The notes: generated by a model from the sequence alone, not told the origin. DNA of 64,000 nt from Toxonevra muliebris (GCA_963691655.1 OY829326.1:18836878-18900877); one strand, 5' to 3'. Counted from the first letter of the stretch, positions 1 through 11,037 are shown. Numbers and translations: made by a program.

Positions 1-550
1 AAATTCAAATGGAATTTTCATTTACGACAAAATACATCCTTAATGATGAATCAGCGATTTGGCAATTTAAATCGAAGGGTTGCACAGTGGTTTATCTTCT
101 GCAAAAATATCATTTTTCATGTGGATTTTATCAAAATTATAGTGATGCCGTTTGGTGACCGAATATCCAATTATAAAAGATCTAATATTTTTTTTTTTTC
201 AAATTTCAAAAACTAATTTTGATATTGCAAAAATTGGCTTAAAATACTTCCATATAACAGTTTTTTTTTACGTTTGATTTTTGTACCGTACATTTAATAG
301 TTGGCAGTGGGCATAACCATCTCCAGTATCAAAATTTGTGGCTCAAGACGATCCCTTCTTTGTTTTGCTACTTTTAATTGTAGAGAGATGGGCGTAGCAG
401 TTTCCTTATAAGGAGTGAGATTGAAAAAATCTTAACACAAGTTTTACCTAATAATTTTTTTTGGAAGTAAAATTTAAAAATTTCTTTGATCCAGTTATCT
501 TTGAAAAATATGTCAGTTGTTATTTTTAATGACAAACATGTCGATTTATT
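1..550. other. AT-rich flank left of a mariner remnant
   Basis: No gene is seen. The stretch has poly-T runs near 190-200 and 263-272. The left terminal inverted repeat of the transposon that follows should lie here, but I could not pair any candidate with the right side. Confidence 0.5.
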
Positions 551-1574
551 ATGAGTTTGATCAAAATGAGTGAAGAAAAAGAAGTACGTCTCAAAATTAT
601 TAAAAATTTTCAAAAAAATTCAAATTGGTCCTACAAAAAATTGGCCAAAGAATTGAAGGTCTGCCGTCAAACTGTTTCCAATGTTATTGAACAGTTTCAG
701 GAGAATTTGACCATTGATAGGAAACCTGGTTCGGGAAGAAAACAAGGACCACATGATATTGGGAAAGCCAAGAAAATAGAAAGCATATTGAAAAGATCTC
801 CAAACACACCTGGTAGAAAAGCTGCTCAGTTAGCCCAGTGCTCTGACTATTTGGTGCGAAAAGTTAAAGCCAATGCAGGTTTGAAAACATACAAGGTCCA
901 AAAAGTGCCAGACAGGGATGCTGCAAAAAATTTAAACGCCAAAAGTAGGGCTAGGAAATCAAAATCGAATTTCATACAAAAGTATTCATGTTGTATAACG
1001 GACGACGAAACATTTGTACTGGCAGATTTTACGCAGCTTCCGGTCAAAATTTTTATGTTGCTGATGCTCGAGGAAATGTCGAAGAACAATTTATAATCCA
1101 AAAGCAGACAAAATTTCCAAAAAAAAATTCCTGGTATGGCAAGCTATATGCAGTTGCGGCAAAAGAAGCAAGTAATTTGTTACAGTGGGCTCTATAAATA
1201 TCGAAATATACATCAAAGAATGTTTGAAAAAAAGACTTCTTCCTTTCATAAGAGAGCACAATGTGTCCACATATTTTTGGCCCGATTTGGCACCATGTCA
1301 CTACGGAAAGAAAGCTCTAGAGTGGTACCACAGTAATAACATAGTTTTTGTACCAAGAGAGGCCAATCCTCCAAATTGTCCGGAGCTAAGACCGGTGGAG
1401 AGATATTGGGCTCTTGTGAAAAGAAACTTAAAGAGCACAAAAAAGGTGTTCCAAAATAGCGAAGATTTTAAAAGGAGATGGGCAAACTGTTCCAAAAAGG
1501 TGTCTGAAACAACTATAAAATCTCTAATGGAAGGCTTACCAAAAAAGGTCCACGAGTTCATAAATAGTGGTTAG
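551..1574 (+). pseudogene. Tc1/mariner superfamily transposase (DD37E type), broken
   Basis: A cut-and-paste DNA transposase whose coding frame is split over three reading frames. The N-terminal part (551 to about 1042) carries a helix-turn-helix region (LAKELKVCRQTVSNV) and a GRKQG hinge, then the first catalytic Asp in TDDET (1001-1006). At about 1042 one base is missing and the frame moves, giving GQNFYVADARGNVEEQF. In the A run at 1119-1127 the frame shifts again, to FLVWQAICSCGKRSK, followed by an in-frame TAA at 1173-1175. The last part reads to the TAG at 1572-1574 and holds the second Asp (WPDLAPCHYG, codon at 1284) and a Glu (PVERYW, codon at 1398) with 37 residues between them. A Glu at this spacing is the DD37E arrangement, not classical mariner DD34D. 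Inactive as it stands. Terminal repeats were not found. Confidence 0.9.
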
Positions 1575-3040
1575 AACTATAAAAGTTATATTTTTCTGTG
1601 ATTTTTAAAATATTACCAATTAAATAAAAAAAAACAATGGATGTGTGCAAGGCACGCAAGATATTTGATGTGTAAACAGTTAAGCCAACTGAATGCCATA
1701 TACATAAGCTCACATACATATGTATATCCATATATAGGTATTTGATGTATAATCTATATGCTAGGTAAATAATTAAAATTAAAACAATTCTTTTACAAAC
1801 CTAAAAATTTATTAGATATCATTATCTTTTATATATAATAGCCCAATTTACTATAAATTGCAAATGGTCTTGTATCTTTTACTCAATGCAACGAGCACGA
1901 TATTCTCGCATATACGCAGCTGCAATTGCATCTTTGAAGTGATTTTATAATAAATAAGTTTGATTTATTCTGTTTAACATATGTATTTGCTATTTACAGA
2001 GATAAAAAAATGTTGCCTTTCTAAGATTAATGCACAAAGCAAAAATTTTATAATGCCGTGGTTTGCTATCATTATCACTACATTTTGTTTATGCATTTAT
2101 TGAAATCTAGATTCCTTATTACTTATCATTTTGTATTGTTTTTATATTTAAAAAAAACACTTAATTTTAATCCAATCTAACTAACCGAATGCAAAACCTA
2201 TCAAACGCCTGTGTTTGCTACGTCGACTTCTCTGCTTGTATGATATAGTCGATCTCCACACGTTTAGCACCAACAAATAATTCTGCCACGAAGAAATGTA
2301 CACATACATTTTGTTTTCGTATGTGCATATATGTGTGAGTAAATTGATCGAAACATAAACAAACAAACTCCGCTCGTATTTTATTTTCTCCCTCTCTTCT
2401 CTTTGTTGTTTAGAGTAGCACAGTCATGCCGCGCAGTAGTGCGAGCGAGAGGGGAACTGGACGTGACAGTTATCTTACATATTACGTTACAGTTATTCTT
2501 ACATTTTACTCATTTAAAATTTTGCCCATATCGTGAGCTAAAATGTTTACACATCAAAAATCAAAACTCTAAGATCAACCGTTTAAAAATTATTGAATTT
2601 TATATATGTTAAGATTTTTTCGATCTCACTCATTATTTGCGCGCAGATGTTGTATTGACATAACCATAGGTCACCTTTTGTATGAACCAACCATTGTGGG
2701 TGGTGCAGGCCTGTAATGCCTTCAGCAAAGATCGTAGTTCATAAATTTTTCTCAAAAAGCCCTCAAATTAAAGCTTTATTTCGCTAAATTTGTATTTTGA
2801 CTTTCATTCATTATTGTAAATTTTTTATAGGATTGTGCTCACGATATTTGAGGTAAACTAGAATCATTGTATTATCAGGTCGTGTTTTAGCAGTTTTTAT
2901 TGCGCTTTTCAAAAATCATCTTTTGAATCTCTTTCTGTTAACATTTTAGATTTTTTAAGTAGAATATGACTAGTCTGAAGTTAAAAAGTTTCTCAATAAA
3001 ATTTATTAAATCTTTGATGAAGTTAAGAATGTTGTGAATT
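1575..3040. other. Non-coding, AT-rich
   Basis: No convincing coding frame. A less AT-rich patch at 2390-2470 and another at 2640-2730 have no recognisable identity. Confidence 0.45.
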
Positions 3041-3190
3041 CTGGAAAGCATAAGATTTTATACACCAGCACAAGTCCAGGTTAAAAGATATTCATATACA
3101 ACATTCTCCTTCTTGATACAGCTCCTGCAGAAGTCATTATAGAAAAAGCTGGATCTATTCGCATTGTCATTACATATTCTATCGTAGAAC
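3005..3190 (-). pseudogene. Possible C-terminal tail of a non-LTR retrotransposon ORF2
   Basis: Translated on the minus strand this reads NDFCRSC, an acidic/basic linker, then LTWTC, a stop, and NILNFIKDLINFIEKLF. In jockey/R1-like elements the region after RNase H has a CxxC...H/xxxxC zinc-knuckle-like motif followed by a segment resembling this one (my recollection of the family). The match is short and degenerate, so this is a weak call. Confidence 0.35.
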
Positions 3191-3280
3191 TGACGTATGT
3201 TCGATTGGGACTACTACAACAACAAATGTCATCCATATTCTCATTTATGGAATGAAATAATTCAGATTACACAGCGGTTT

Positions 3281-3297
3281 TATTTTTTATTTTTTTA
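3281..3297 (-). promoter_or_regulatory. Poly(A) signal candidate for the DUF1091 gene A
   Basis: On the minus strand this contains overlapping AATAAA hexamers about 55-70 nt beyond the TAG stop at 3351-3353, a normal distance for cleavage and polyadenylation. Confidence 0.45.
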
Positions 3298-3350
3298 GTA
3301 AATAAATAAAATTTTCTGTGCAAATATATGAAATTAAGGTAAGAAATTTA

Positions 3351-4026
3351 CTATTTCCTATGCTCGGAATACGATAAATAAACTTTGAATTCAGCAGTCC
3401 ATCGATTATATGAGTTTGTTGCTAATACTAACAAATAATCACCAGCTGGAAATGGCAATCCTTTGAGCATAGAATCACTTAAAGTCATATTTGTAACAAT
3501 CATGTCATGCTGAAAAAAAGGAATGATTCATAGCAATATTTAAACAATATTTAGTTATAGAATAGTACACTTACATTGTAAGGACATGTATGATTTAGAT
3601 TTGAATGCATTAATAAAGAATCAAAAAATATTTTAATAAAAGGATAACGTTTTCGATTTGACATGAATGAGCAAAATTCGGTAGTGAAATTATACATGAA
3701 CGGGCGATAGCCGCTTTCTTTTTTCCAAAGGCTCAAGTTTATCTGTAAAGCAGAAACAGGGAAAATTTTTTACCAATTTAAATATAAGTAAAACCTAATA
3801 TACTCACTATCATTTTAACCAGTGGTAAATCCAGTATTTTTGCACGCATACTCAAACCAACTAAACCGCGACCCAAAACTTTAAGATCACAGTATGGAAA
3901 TATGACATGTTTCTCATCCATTGTTATGCATTTGAAGTTGTTAAATCTTAATTGTGCATTTGAATTGTTAATGCACAAATTTAGTAAAAGCAAAGACCAG
4001 AAATAGAACTGTTGTGCTGGCGACAT
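3351..4026 (-). CDS. DUF1091 family secreted protein, gene A (three exons, 181 aa)
   Basis: Joined from exons 4026-3808 (73 codons), 3742-3575 (56 codons) and 3509-3351 (52 codons plus TAG). Both introns are 65 bp, phase 0, with GTGAGT/GTAAGT donors and CAG acceptors. The protein starts with a likely signal peptide (hydrophobic FWSLLLLNLCI, residues 9-19). It then shows the DUF1091 (PF06477) hallmarks: CDLKVLGRG, NLSLWKKESGYRPFMYN, FCSFM, KIFFDSLL, NHTCPYN, HDMIV and PFPAGDY. Mature cysteines are at about 33, 46, 97 and 126, all matched in gene B; NFT and NHT are possible N-glycosylation sites. The family is large and fast-evolving in flies and its function is mostly unknown, so no biochemical role is assigned. 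The paralogue at 7750-8415 lies 3.7 kb away in the same orientation. The start ATG is the only one before the signal peptide. A TATATA stretch sits about 30 bp upstream. Confidence 0.9.
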
Positions 4027-4056
4027 TGTTGTTAAATGATTTCAATACAGTAATTA

Positions 4057-4065
4057 TTATATATT
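4057..4065 (-). promoter_or_regulatory. TATA-like element upstream of gene A
   Basis: Minus-strand ATATATAAT lies about 30 bp before the ATG of gene A. If it is the TATA box, the 5' leader would be only a few bases long, so the true start of transcription may be elsewhere. In DNA this AT-rich, chance occurrence is likely. Confidence 0.25.
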
Positions 4066-4754
4066 TTTGGGTTTTAATAGATCCCAATTAAGCTACAACA
4101 GGGTTATTAATTTCTATTGATCACCATCAAATAATGAAGGAATTGTGGTAAACTATTAGAAAATATAATAATAGATAAATTACATAACTACTTTTAATTG
4201 AGTTTTTAATAGCTCAGATTTTGTCCCAATTAATTTGCATGAGATTTGTAAACACCAGAAGAGGAACAAATTTCCAATGTTTTCGAGTTTTGTGTGCTAC
4301 TTATTTTCATAGTAAATGGAGGCTGCTAAATCCTCCTTAGCTAATTTTAAAAGATTTTGAAGGTATGCAAATAATGAACTTTCAGTTTTTACATCGAAAT
4401 TAAAGAGAATAGCGAAAAAAATATGTAACAATTTTATTTGTAAATCTTTATAGCCTTTTGAATTTGGCCAGTAAAAATCAACATTTCAAAATTCGGAACA
4501 ACTTCCAGTCATTCAATCGGGATGAAACTTCACAGTTTATTTTCACGCTCAATGGCACGTTTCTAACCAGAATCATTAATGCTAGCGGCATTGCTTCTTT
4601 CCTCAAAGAATATATGAGAGAAAAGGAATATTCTCTATATCTATAATTATTACAGAATTTATGATTCCGATAATCACACGAGAAAAATTTCTTACAAAAT
4701 TGTTGACAATGCAGATTTATAACTACTTTAAGTTTTCTAAGCGTTACACTAAGC
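4066..4754. other. Non-coding, AT-rich, left flank of a hAT element
   Basis: No supported gene. The open frames here are short and have no family resemblance. Confidence 0.5.
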
Positions 4755-5948
4755 CAGTGTTGCCAGAAATTTGTGGAGGTTGTAGCTAAAACTGTCAAAA
4801 AAAGGTGCTAAAAAAGCTAAAATAAAATTTTTGTAGCTAAAAAAAGAAGCTAAATTTGTTTTTTTTTTTTAAATATGCACTTCAGTCTTGTATTTGTAGT
4901 ATACATTACAGTTACACATTTTTATACATTAATAGGTATTCAAAAGAAACTTTTTATTTTTAGTAATAATAAGAAGAAACAAAAATCGAGTTAAGCAAAC
5001 ATTACAAAAAGAAAATTAAAGTATGTACACGAAAAAAAACTGGTCGCAAGAAAATTTGCATAGCTAGAACAATTGTAACGGTGAATTCAAAATTCAAAGT
5101 CACACGAGAAGCCGATAATATTGCATCATCCTTTTTGAACAAAATTAATTAGTATAAATTTTGCCAGCGAGTTAGTTTCGCGCAAAATTTGAAAATCAAG
5201 ACTCATAACAACATCGCCAAAGAATATACTTAAAAGGTACAATGACTTCTTATCTTTGAAAATAATGGGTGGCAGTGGTAGTATACAAGGGTTTGAATCG
5301 CAGATTAAAGCTAAAAATGTGCTGATCTATTTAAAACCAAATCATGGGTTTTCGGTAAAAGAAAGAATAGAAATGGCCACCTTCGTATGCACAAAATATG
5401 CAAGAGAGCTGGATTGCGTTTATTCAAAGTTAATGCAGTACCAAAACGCAATGGCAGTCAAGATTTTTCGGATCGCATTTGCGTTGCATGCAGTAGGAGA
5501 ACGGTCTTAGTCTGCTTTTAGACATGAATACTAGCCTTTTTTGGGTTCAACATAAACAAATTTATTTTATTTCTATATTTTGCTTTAATATTAGAATTAT
5601 CATTTCACTTGTTTCTTCTTCAAAAGATGAAAAGGGTGGTTTCCACACTCGAGTATATCTTACAACCTGGCTCGCCAAATCGATCATGTAAGTGTTGGAC
5701 CAACATGTTAACCGTGTAATCATAAGTTTTTGATATTGCTTGTCGAGCGTTGCGCTATAAAATGTTCGCTCATGTAAAAAAGTTGTGCAATATGTGCAAT
5801 CCGAGTACATAATTTGTAGCTACAAAAAAGCTAAACACAGTAAGAAAAAAGCTAAAAAAGTAGCTACGAGCTAAACCACAATTTTTGTAGCGAAACGACA
5901 AAAAAAGAAGTTAAATCTAGCTACAAAATCGCTAAAATGGCAACGCTG
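4755..5948. mobile_element. hAT-type DNA transposon, non-autonomous (1194 bp)
   Basis: The ends are an inverted pair: CAGTGTTGCCA at 4755-4765 and TGGCAACGCTG at 5938-5948 (10 of 11 pair). They are flanked by 8-bp duplications CACTAAGC (4747-4754) and CACTAGGC (5949-5956), one mismatch. An 8-bp target duplication with CAG...CTG ends is typical of hAT elements. Both subterminal regions (4785-4860 and 5813-5935) are packed with GTAGCTA/AAGCTAAA motifs, as expected for transposase binding sites in this superfamily. No transposase domain is recognisable; an 84-codon frame at 5256-5510 (plus) and an 82-codon frame at 5562-5810 (minus) have no family I know. Confidence 0.88.
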
Positions 5949-5956
5949 CACTAGGC

Positions 5957-6640
5957 AAACCTACGAAGATTCCTTTTTACGTTTGACGAGTGTAATGGCA
6001 CGACAAACAAACTCATGCTGTTCGTGAATCTTATTCGGCCGTTGTAAATGGATGACATCATAAGTGATGAGTTCGTTTGCTTGCTTAATTCGTTGAAAAA
6101 AAACTATTGTATTTCCTTATTTCAAAAATAATTTTTTAAACATGGGTAGAAAAAACTGTATAGTTTGCTTGAAAATTTGATTAAGCTGAACCTAGATCAA
6201 CTTTTGGTTTTTGTTTAACCCTGAATTCGAAACCCTAAACTCTTATAAAAGAGCTTGGAAATTAAAAAAAAACTTTTATCAAAATAATCGTTCTACTTGC
6301 TCTTCGTACAAATTATGGATGGAATCTATAATTTTCCCAAATGCAACTGTTAAATGATGATTTAACACGTGTGGATTAGTTTTTGTGGGGATATTTGAAG
6401 TGGTTGGTCTATGAGAACAAACTTCGAACTATTGACGCTTTGAAATTAAACACTCAAAGCTGCATTGCTGAAATTAAAGCCGATTTATTCTGGAAAACCA
6501 TCGAAAATTGGATCCATCGAATTCGCTTCTGTAAATGAAGACAAGGTGGACATTTGAATGTGTTATTATTAAACAATTTTTTTTTTATTGATTAAAAAGT
6601 TATAAAAAATATTTACATTTTATTTCACTAGAACTAGTTC
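5957..6640. other. Non-coding between hAT element and LINE remnant
   Basis: Nothing coding is seen. An imperfect inverted pair (CAAACAAACTCAT near 6003, ATGAGTTCGTTTG near 6068) is the only structure noted. Confidence 0.45.
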
Positions 6641-6649
6641 TCAAGACTA

Positions 6650-7545
6650 ACAAGTAGTTTACTTTTAATAAATAGTATTACGCGGTGCATCTAATAAGCA
6701 CTTAAGCAGTTTATTTTGAAATCTCTAAATGATTTCGACATTAGATTTAGCAGCACAACCCCATAGTTGGCAGCCATATGTCCAGACAGGCTTTAAGATT
6801 TGATTATAAATAAGTAATTGATAAAGTTGATTTTCTACCAGTAAGCCATGAAAGTTTATGTAGTTTAATGTCTAGCTTAGCTCTTTTTTTCTTGATGTGC
6901 TTCTAAGCCTAAGACTAAGCCTATGTGCTAAACCTTATCGAAGGCTTGAGTAACGTCTAAAAATACCGCCGAGAAGATTGTTTTCTCTATTTTATCTGTT
7001 ATTCCATGCACTTGATATATTGTCGAGCGTTTGTCGCGGTTTCCTTGCCAGGCTTAAGAATCATTATGGCTTCAGCTATTTCCACAAGCGGTGTTACATA
7101 AATTAGTTAATTTTTGTAAGGCTTTGTAGTGAAGCTGTTTTAGAACTTCGGCCGTGATGAAATCAAAGCAGAGAACCTTTTTTGCCTTTAGGTTAGATTT
7201 GTTTTCGAATGCTAATCCATTGACTGCGATGATAGCTAAACTGAAACCAATGTTATGGCTTGGCGTGTTGGAATTGAAATTGTCAAGCTGTTCATCGTGT
7301 TGCGAAAAGGTGGTTTCCAAGTGCTTTACAAAGACGTTAGCTTTTTCGAGATTAGTTTTGATCCATGACTCAATGTATTTCTAATGGGTGGTGTTTGTTG
7401 TATAGGTTTTTTTAAGTACTTCCACAGAGAAAAGTCATTGTTTTTATCCTTTTCTTTTTTGGTTCGGAGTTGACCTCTATTTTTTCGCTTCGGCTTCAAA
7501 TTTTTCGACAGTTTTGAGAGGTTGTACTTCAAAATAAACAAAAAG
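6650..7545 (-). pseudogene. Jockey-like non-LTR retrotransposon reverse transcriptase remnant
   Basis: Read on the minus strand, pieces of a reverse transcriptase appear in the family's order but in several frames. A pre-RT segment (DFSLWKYLKK...TPPIRN, about 7460-7385) is followed by a linker (EKANVFVKHLETTFSQHD) and the finger segment LKAKKVLCFDFITAEVLKQLH (about 7200-7130). Next come AIMILKPGK (about 7070-7045) and palm motif A, VFLDVTQAFDKV (about 6970-6935). After that the catalytic YADD region is missing, and the sequence resumes at KLSWLTGRKSTL and YNQILKPVWTYGCQLWGCAAKSN (about 6860-6740). Frameshifts, stops and the internal deletion make it dead. It lies between the two DUF1091 paralogues. 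Confidence 0.82.
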
Positions 7546-7682
7546 TTTTGTTTTTATCTCATAAACGTATTTTGTATTTTATTTAAATTGTAAAACATGT
7601 CATACCTAAGGCACAATTAAACGAAATTTAAACAAAAACTAAGTAATCAAAAAAAAAAAAAAAAAAACCAATATTTAAATGT

Positions 7683-7688
7683 GTTTAT
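7683..7688 (-). promoter_or_regulatory. Poly(A) signal candidate for DUF1091 gene B
   Basis: Minus-strand AATAAA in the context CAATAAACAC, about 60 nt after the stop codon at 7750-7752. Confidence 0.5.
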
Positions 7689-7749
7689 TGTACTGTAAAT
7701 AGTACAAATAGTATTTTTCTTTTTCCTACTTTTGTTTTAATGTGAAAAA

Positions 7750-8415
7750 TTATTTTTCATTACGTGAAACGTAAGCTCTAACCTCAGCTTTCCAATCATT
7801 ATAGGCACCAACTATTAATTTGAACATATAATCTCCAGAGGGCAATGGCATTAGGGCGATCATTTCATCTTTTAAAACTAAATTTTTGACAATAATGTCA
7901 TGCTTAAAAAACAGTGATGTAATATTGTATAAATAGATGAAAAATAATATACTCACATTATAAGGGCATGTGTGATTTATATTCGAGTCCTTCAAAAGTA
8001 AATCGAAGAAAATCTTCAGAAATGGTTGACGCGAACGATTTGCCATGAATCCACAAAAATTTGAAGTTATATTATACAAAAATGGACGAAATCCACTTGC
8101 CTTCTTCCAAAGGCTTAAATTTACCTTGAGATAATTATTTAAAATAAGTATATATTGGTGTGTTCTTACGTTAATGAGACTTACACTAATATTTTTAACC
8201 GGAGTTTGAAAAAGTCTCACATGCACATTTAATCCGATGACACCACGTCGAAGAACTTTTAATTCACAAAATTTAAATTCGGAAAATGGTTTATCAAATG
8301 TTTTACATTCGATATTTGAGAATTTTATCGATGCATCGACATTTAATATATTAGAATATAAAAAGTAAAAATTTAGCAAAATAATTATTATTAAATGAAA
8401 GTTTAGGCAGCGCAT
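7750..8415 (-). CDS. DUF1091 family secreted protein, gene B (three exons, 183 aa)
   Basis: Exons are 8415-8185 (77 codons), 8124-7957 (56 codons) and 7902-7750 (50 codons plus stop), with introns of 60 and 54 bp at exactly the positions used in gene A. Donors are GTAAGT and GTGAGT; acceptors are CTCAAG and TTTAAG. The product has a strongly hydrophobic N-terminus (LIIIILLNFYFLY, residues 9-21) fitting a signal peptide. DUF1091 hallmarks follow: FCELKVLRRG, NLSLWKKASGFRPFLYN, FCGFM, KIFFDLLL, NHTCPYN, HDIIV and PLPSGDY. Cysteines at about 37, 50, 101 and 130 match those of gene A. Both introns are multiples of three without stops, so the unspliced region also reads open for 221 codons. I prefer the spliced model because the intron peptides interrupt blocks that are contiguous in gene A. 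Function unknown. Confidence 0.9.
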   Translation of the reverse strand: MRCLNFHLIIIILLNFYFLYSNILNVDASIKFSNIECKTFDKPFSEFKFCELKVLRRGVIGLNVHVRLFQTPVKNISVSLINVRTHQYILILNNYLKVNLSLWKKASGFRPFLYNITSNFCGFMANRSRQPFLKIFFDLLLKDSNINHTCPYNVSILFFIYLYNITSLFFKHDIIVKNLVLKDEMIALMPLPSGDYMFKLIVGAYNDWKAEVRAYVSRNEK

Positions 8416-8479
8416 TTTATTTGAATGTATCTATTTCGCGATTTGCGAAATGTGTTTACGCTTGAATTTCACTAACTTG

Positions 8480-8485
8480 TATATA
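8480..8485 (-). promoter_or_regulatory. TATA box candidate for gene B
   Basis: Minus-strand TATATA (context TGTATATACAAG) lies 65 bp upstream of the gene B ATG. This would place transcription start near 8450 and leave a leader of about 35-40 nt. A small hairpin (ATTTCGC/GCGAAAT, 8432-8450) overlaps the presumed start region. Confidence 0.4.
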
Positions 8486-8489
8486 CAGA

Positions 8490-9840
8490 CGATATTATGC
8501 TCAAGATTGAAATCGATTATTATTATTAAAAAAAAATTAAATGGCAATTTTGGTTTTAATTGCTTACGTACAGTGAAAAAAATTTTAATTACAATTAGTT
8601 TTTGACAGCAAATATTCAGCTTTTATAGTAAAAAGAAGCTTTTACATTGGTGCTACCCACAGTGTTCTTATTATACGAACGCCACTTCCTCTGTACTATT
8701 TGTTGGCTATCAGTTGTGTCTTCTGAACGCAAACAATGTTACATTATACACCATCAATAGCCGCTCCACTCGCCTTCTAATTTGTATCCCTCGCCGACCA
8801 CTTTCCTGTCGACTGCGTGGATACTTTTTCTCATAATCAAGTACTTGCACAAAAAGAATATCGTCTCAGAATTCTGCATCGAAATTATTTTATTTAAAAA
8901 TACTGTTACATTAGCGGACCCAAGGGGAGAGGGGCTTGATTTCTAAACCCTCCACATTAGGTCTGCATTTTTTGTAACCTGATTATTGTGAGACATTAAA
9001 CTATTTATATTTTAAAGACTACATAGTTCTTCAGGTAATTGCGATTCATGTGTTGGAAAACACATATTTTTAATTTAATACTCTACCCCGCCTAATAAAA
9101 AAGTAACGTTTAGATTCTATTATTTGTTATTATAAACTAATCTCTATTGCTTTATGCATACAAGTAATTTTTTTATAGTCCTTTTATATTAATTTGGAAC
9201 TATTCACATGAATATTGCAAGTTTTCTATAAATATTTTTGTAAACAAGATGATGATAACCTCAAACCCACGAATTGATAAATGTCTGATTTGTTGCGCTA
9301 ATTTTCTTCTAATTCAGCTTCTCCACCGCTGCATTTAAAATGAAAAAAATAATGAATTTTCCCAGTTTCACTTTAACCGTGTGTCCCACAACATACTTGG
9401 GTTTTTAATATAAGTATAATTAAAATTTCAGTCTGGCAGCACTAAAAATTAAAAAGAAAATTCAAAACAGAGAAAATTTTTCGTCTGCAAAACGAAGCAC
9501 GTTGCATTTGAGTGCTGTGATTGGTCGATTATGCTGCCGCCGGAAATCGCACAAACAACAAACCGAATTGGATTATGCTCTTTCTAACCCTCTCTCTCTC
9601 ATTCTCTGTAGTTGTTGGATAGCTTTGCAGAAATCATATGCGCGCGTGAATACAGTGTGTGGTAAAGATATTTTTTGTTATTTAGTAGAATGCTAATGAA
9701 AGTGTTCATGTTTTTGTTGAGATTGTTTGGTGTATCGAAAAGATACTCGGATACTTTATTTAGTTACCCTGTGTTGCCAGCAGACGAACCAAATGAAACG
9801 AATATAATACGAACTTAAAAACAACCGAACTAGAAACAGC
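8490..9840. other. Non-coding between DUF1091 gene B and candidate 5' exon
   Basis: No gene supported. A less AT-rich patch at about 8700-8850 and a CT-rich run at 9585-9608 stand out, but I cannot identify them. Confidence 0.4.
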
Positions 9841-11037
9841 TGCCTGAGCTGCACACATACATATGGTGCTGGAGCAAGACCACGTTTAGTGGGGAGAGCG
9901 GGTGACAGTCAGACAGTGAAGCATTCTTGGCCGATAGCAGTGACAGAGTTGTGCAGTTGTTGTACGGCGGTCATTGAAGTAGGGAGAACTTTTTCGTGTG
10001 TGCGTTTTTCTATCTGAATACTACGTACGATTTTGTGTTCTTGGCTTTTCATATTCACGTTATTACGACGAATTTTCCGTGCATTCTTCATTTGCCGGAT
10101 CCATATCGAATTCGATTTTGTGCGTCTTGTATTTTTCTGTGTATATAAAGTGAGATTTTTGGCAGCGGCTGTTGCGGTTCTTCGTTTTCATTTGAATGAA
10201 CTTAGTCAAACGAGTTTTTATGATTTTTCATATAAAAATAATAAAAAAGAAAAAATAAAAATATTTTTGTATCTTTAGTACTAAAACAGATTTAGTACAC
10301 ACAACTTTAGTGATAGTTGCAAGCTGTATTCTTGATTCTTAGCAAGAAGCAACAAGAATAGCAAACAATAATTCCTCGTTGTCGTTTGTTTGGTTCTGGT
10401 TCTTGTCGGTTGCTACTTGCAACTTGCTGCGGTGTCTAGAATACAGAACGAAAGTGAAGACGCGTTAGTGTCAGTGCCAGTTCCAGCGCTAGTGTTAGTG
10501 TCATTGTGTGCGTGCGCGTGTGTGAGCGCGAATGAGCTTTACTTTTCTTAAGTTGAAGAATTGCATTCGATTAAATAATAAAAATTTTTCTAATATTTCC
10601 GGTTTCACATATACGCGCAAATACACGCTGTTTGAAAATATTAAAAATAGTTTTTGGTGTCAAATAAGTCATACAAAGAAAAAGAGAAGTGCTTAAAATA
10701 CCTGCTAAAAATATTAAAAGTTTAAAAAGAAATAAAAACATATCAACAAGTTTCTGTCTCTTCTGCCTGCTTCTTCTTCTTATTTATTAATTTGTTTCCA
10801 AGAATTGGCAGTTAATTTAAAAATTTAAGTGAAACGGAAGAAACACAGCACAGCGCTGTTTCTCATCATCACCAAATACGAAAGAAAAAGACAAAATAAA
10901 TCGTGTGGATTACCTTTCCGATCAAGCTCCAAAGAGAGAAAAACAAAAACAAACTAAAAACAAAAAGCCCAAAAAAATCCGAAGAAAAAATAATTGGAAT
11001 TGATCGACGACGCCACCGTTGAATATATTTAAATAAG
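9840..11037 (+). other. Candidate 5' non-coding exon of the NOS1AP transcription unit
   Basis: This 1.2-kb block differs from its surroundings. It is less AT-rich at 9880-10000 and 10430-10530 and then becomes A-rich without a long open frame, as fly 5' leaders often are. It ends with AAG/GTACAT at 11037-11038, a possible but weak splice donor. The next good acceptor tied to a coding exon is at 32775. That this block belongs to the NOS1AP gene is inference from order and strand only. Confidence 0.3.

Noticed and set aside
7326..7541. Independent 71-aa gene
   Set aside because: It matches the pre-RT segment of a jockey-like ORF2 and belongs to the LINE remnant.
7750..8415. Single-exon 221-aa protein
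   Set aside because: The two extra peptides interrupt blocks contiguous in the paralogue and are bounded by GT...AG; a spliced 183-aa model fits better.
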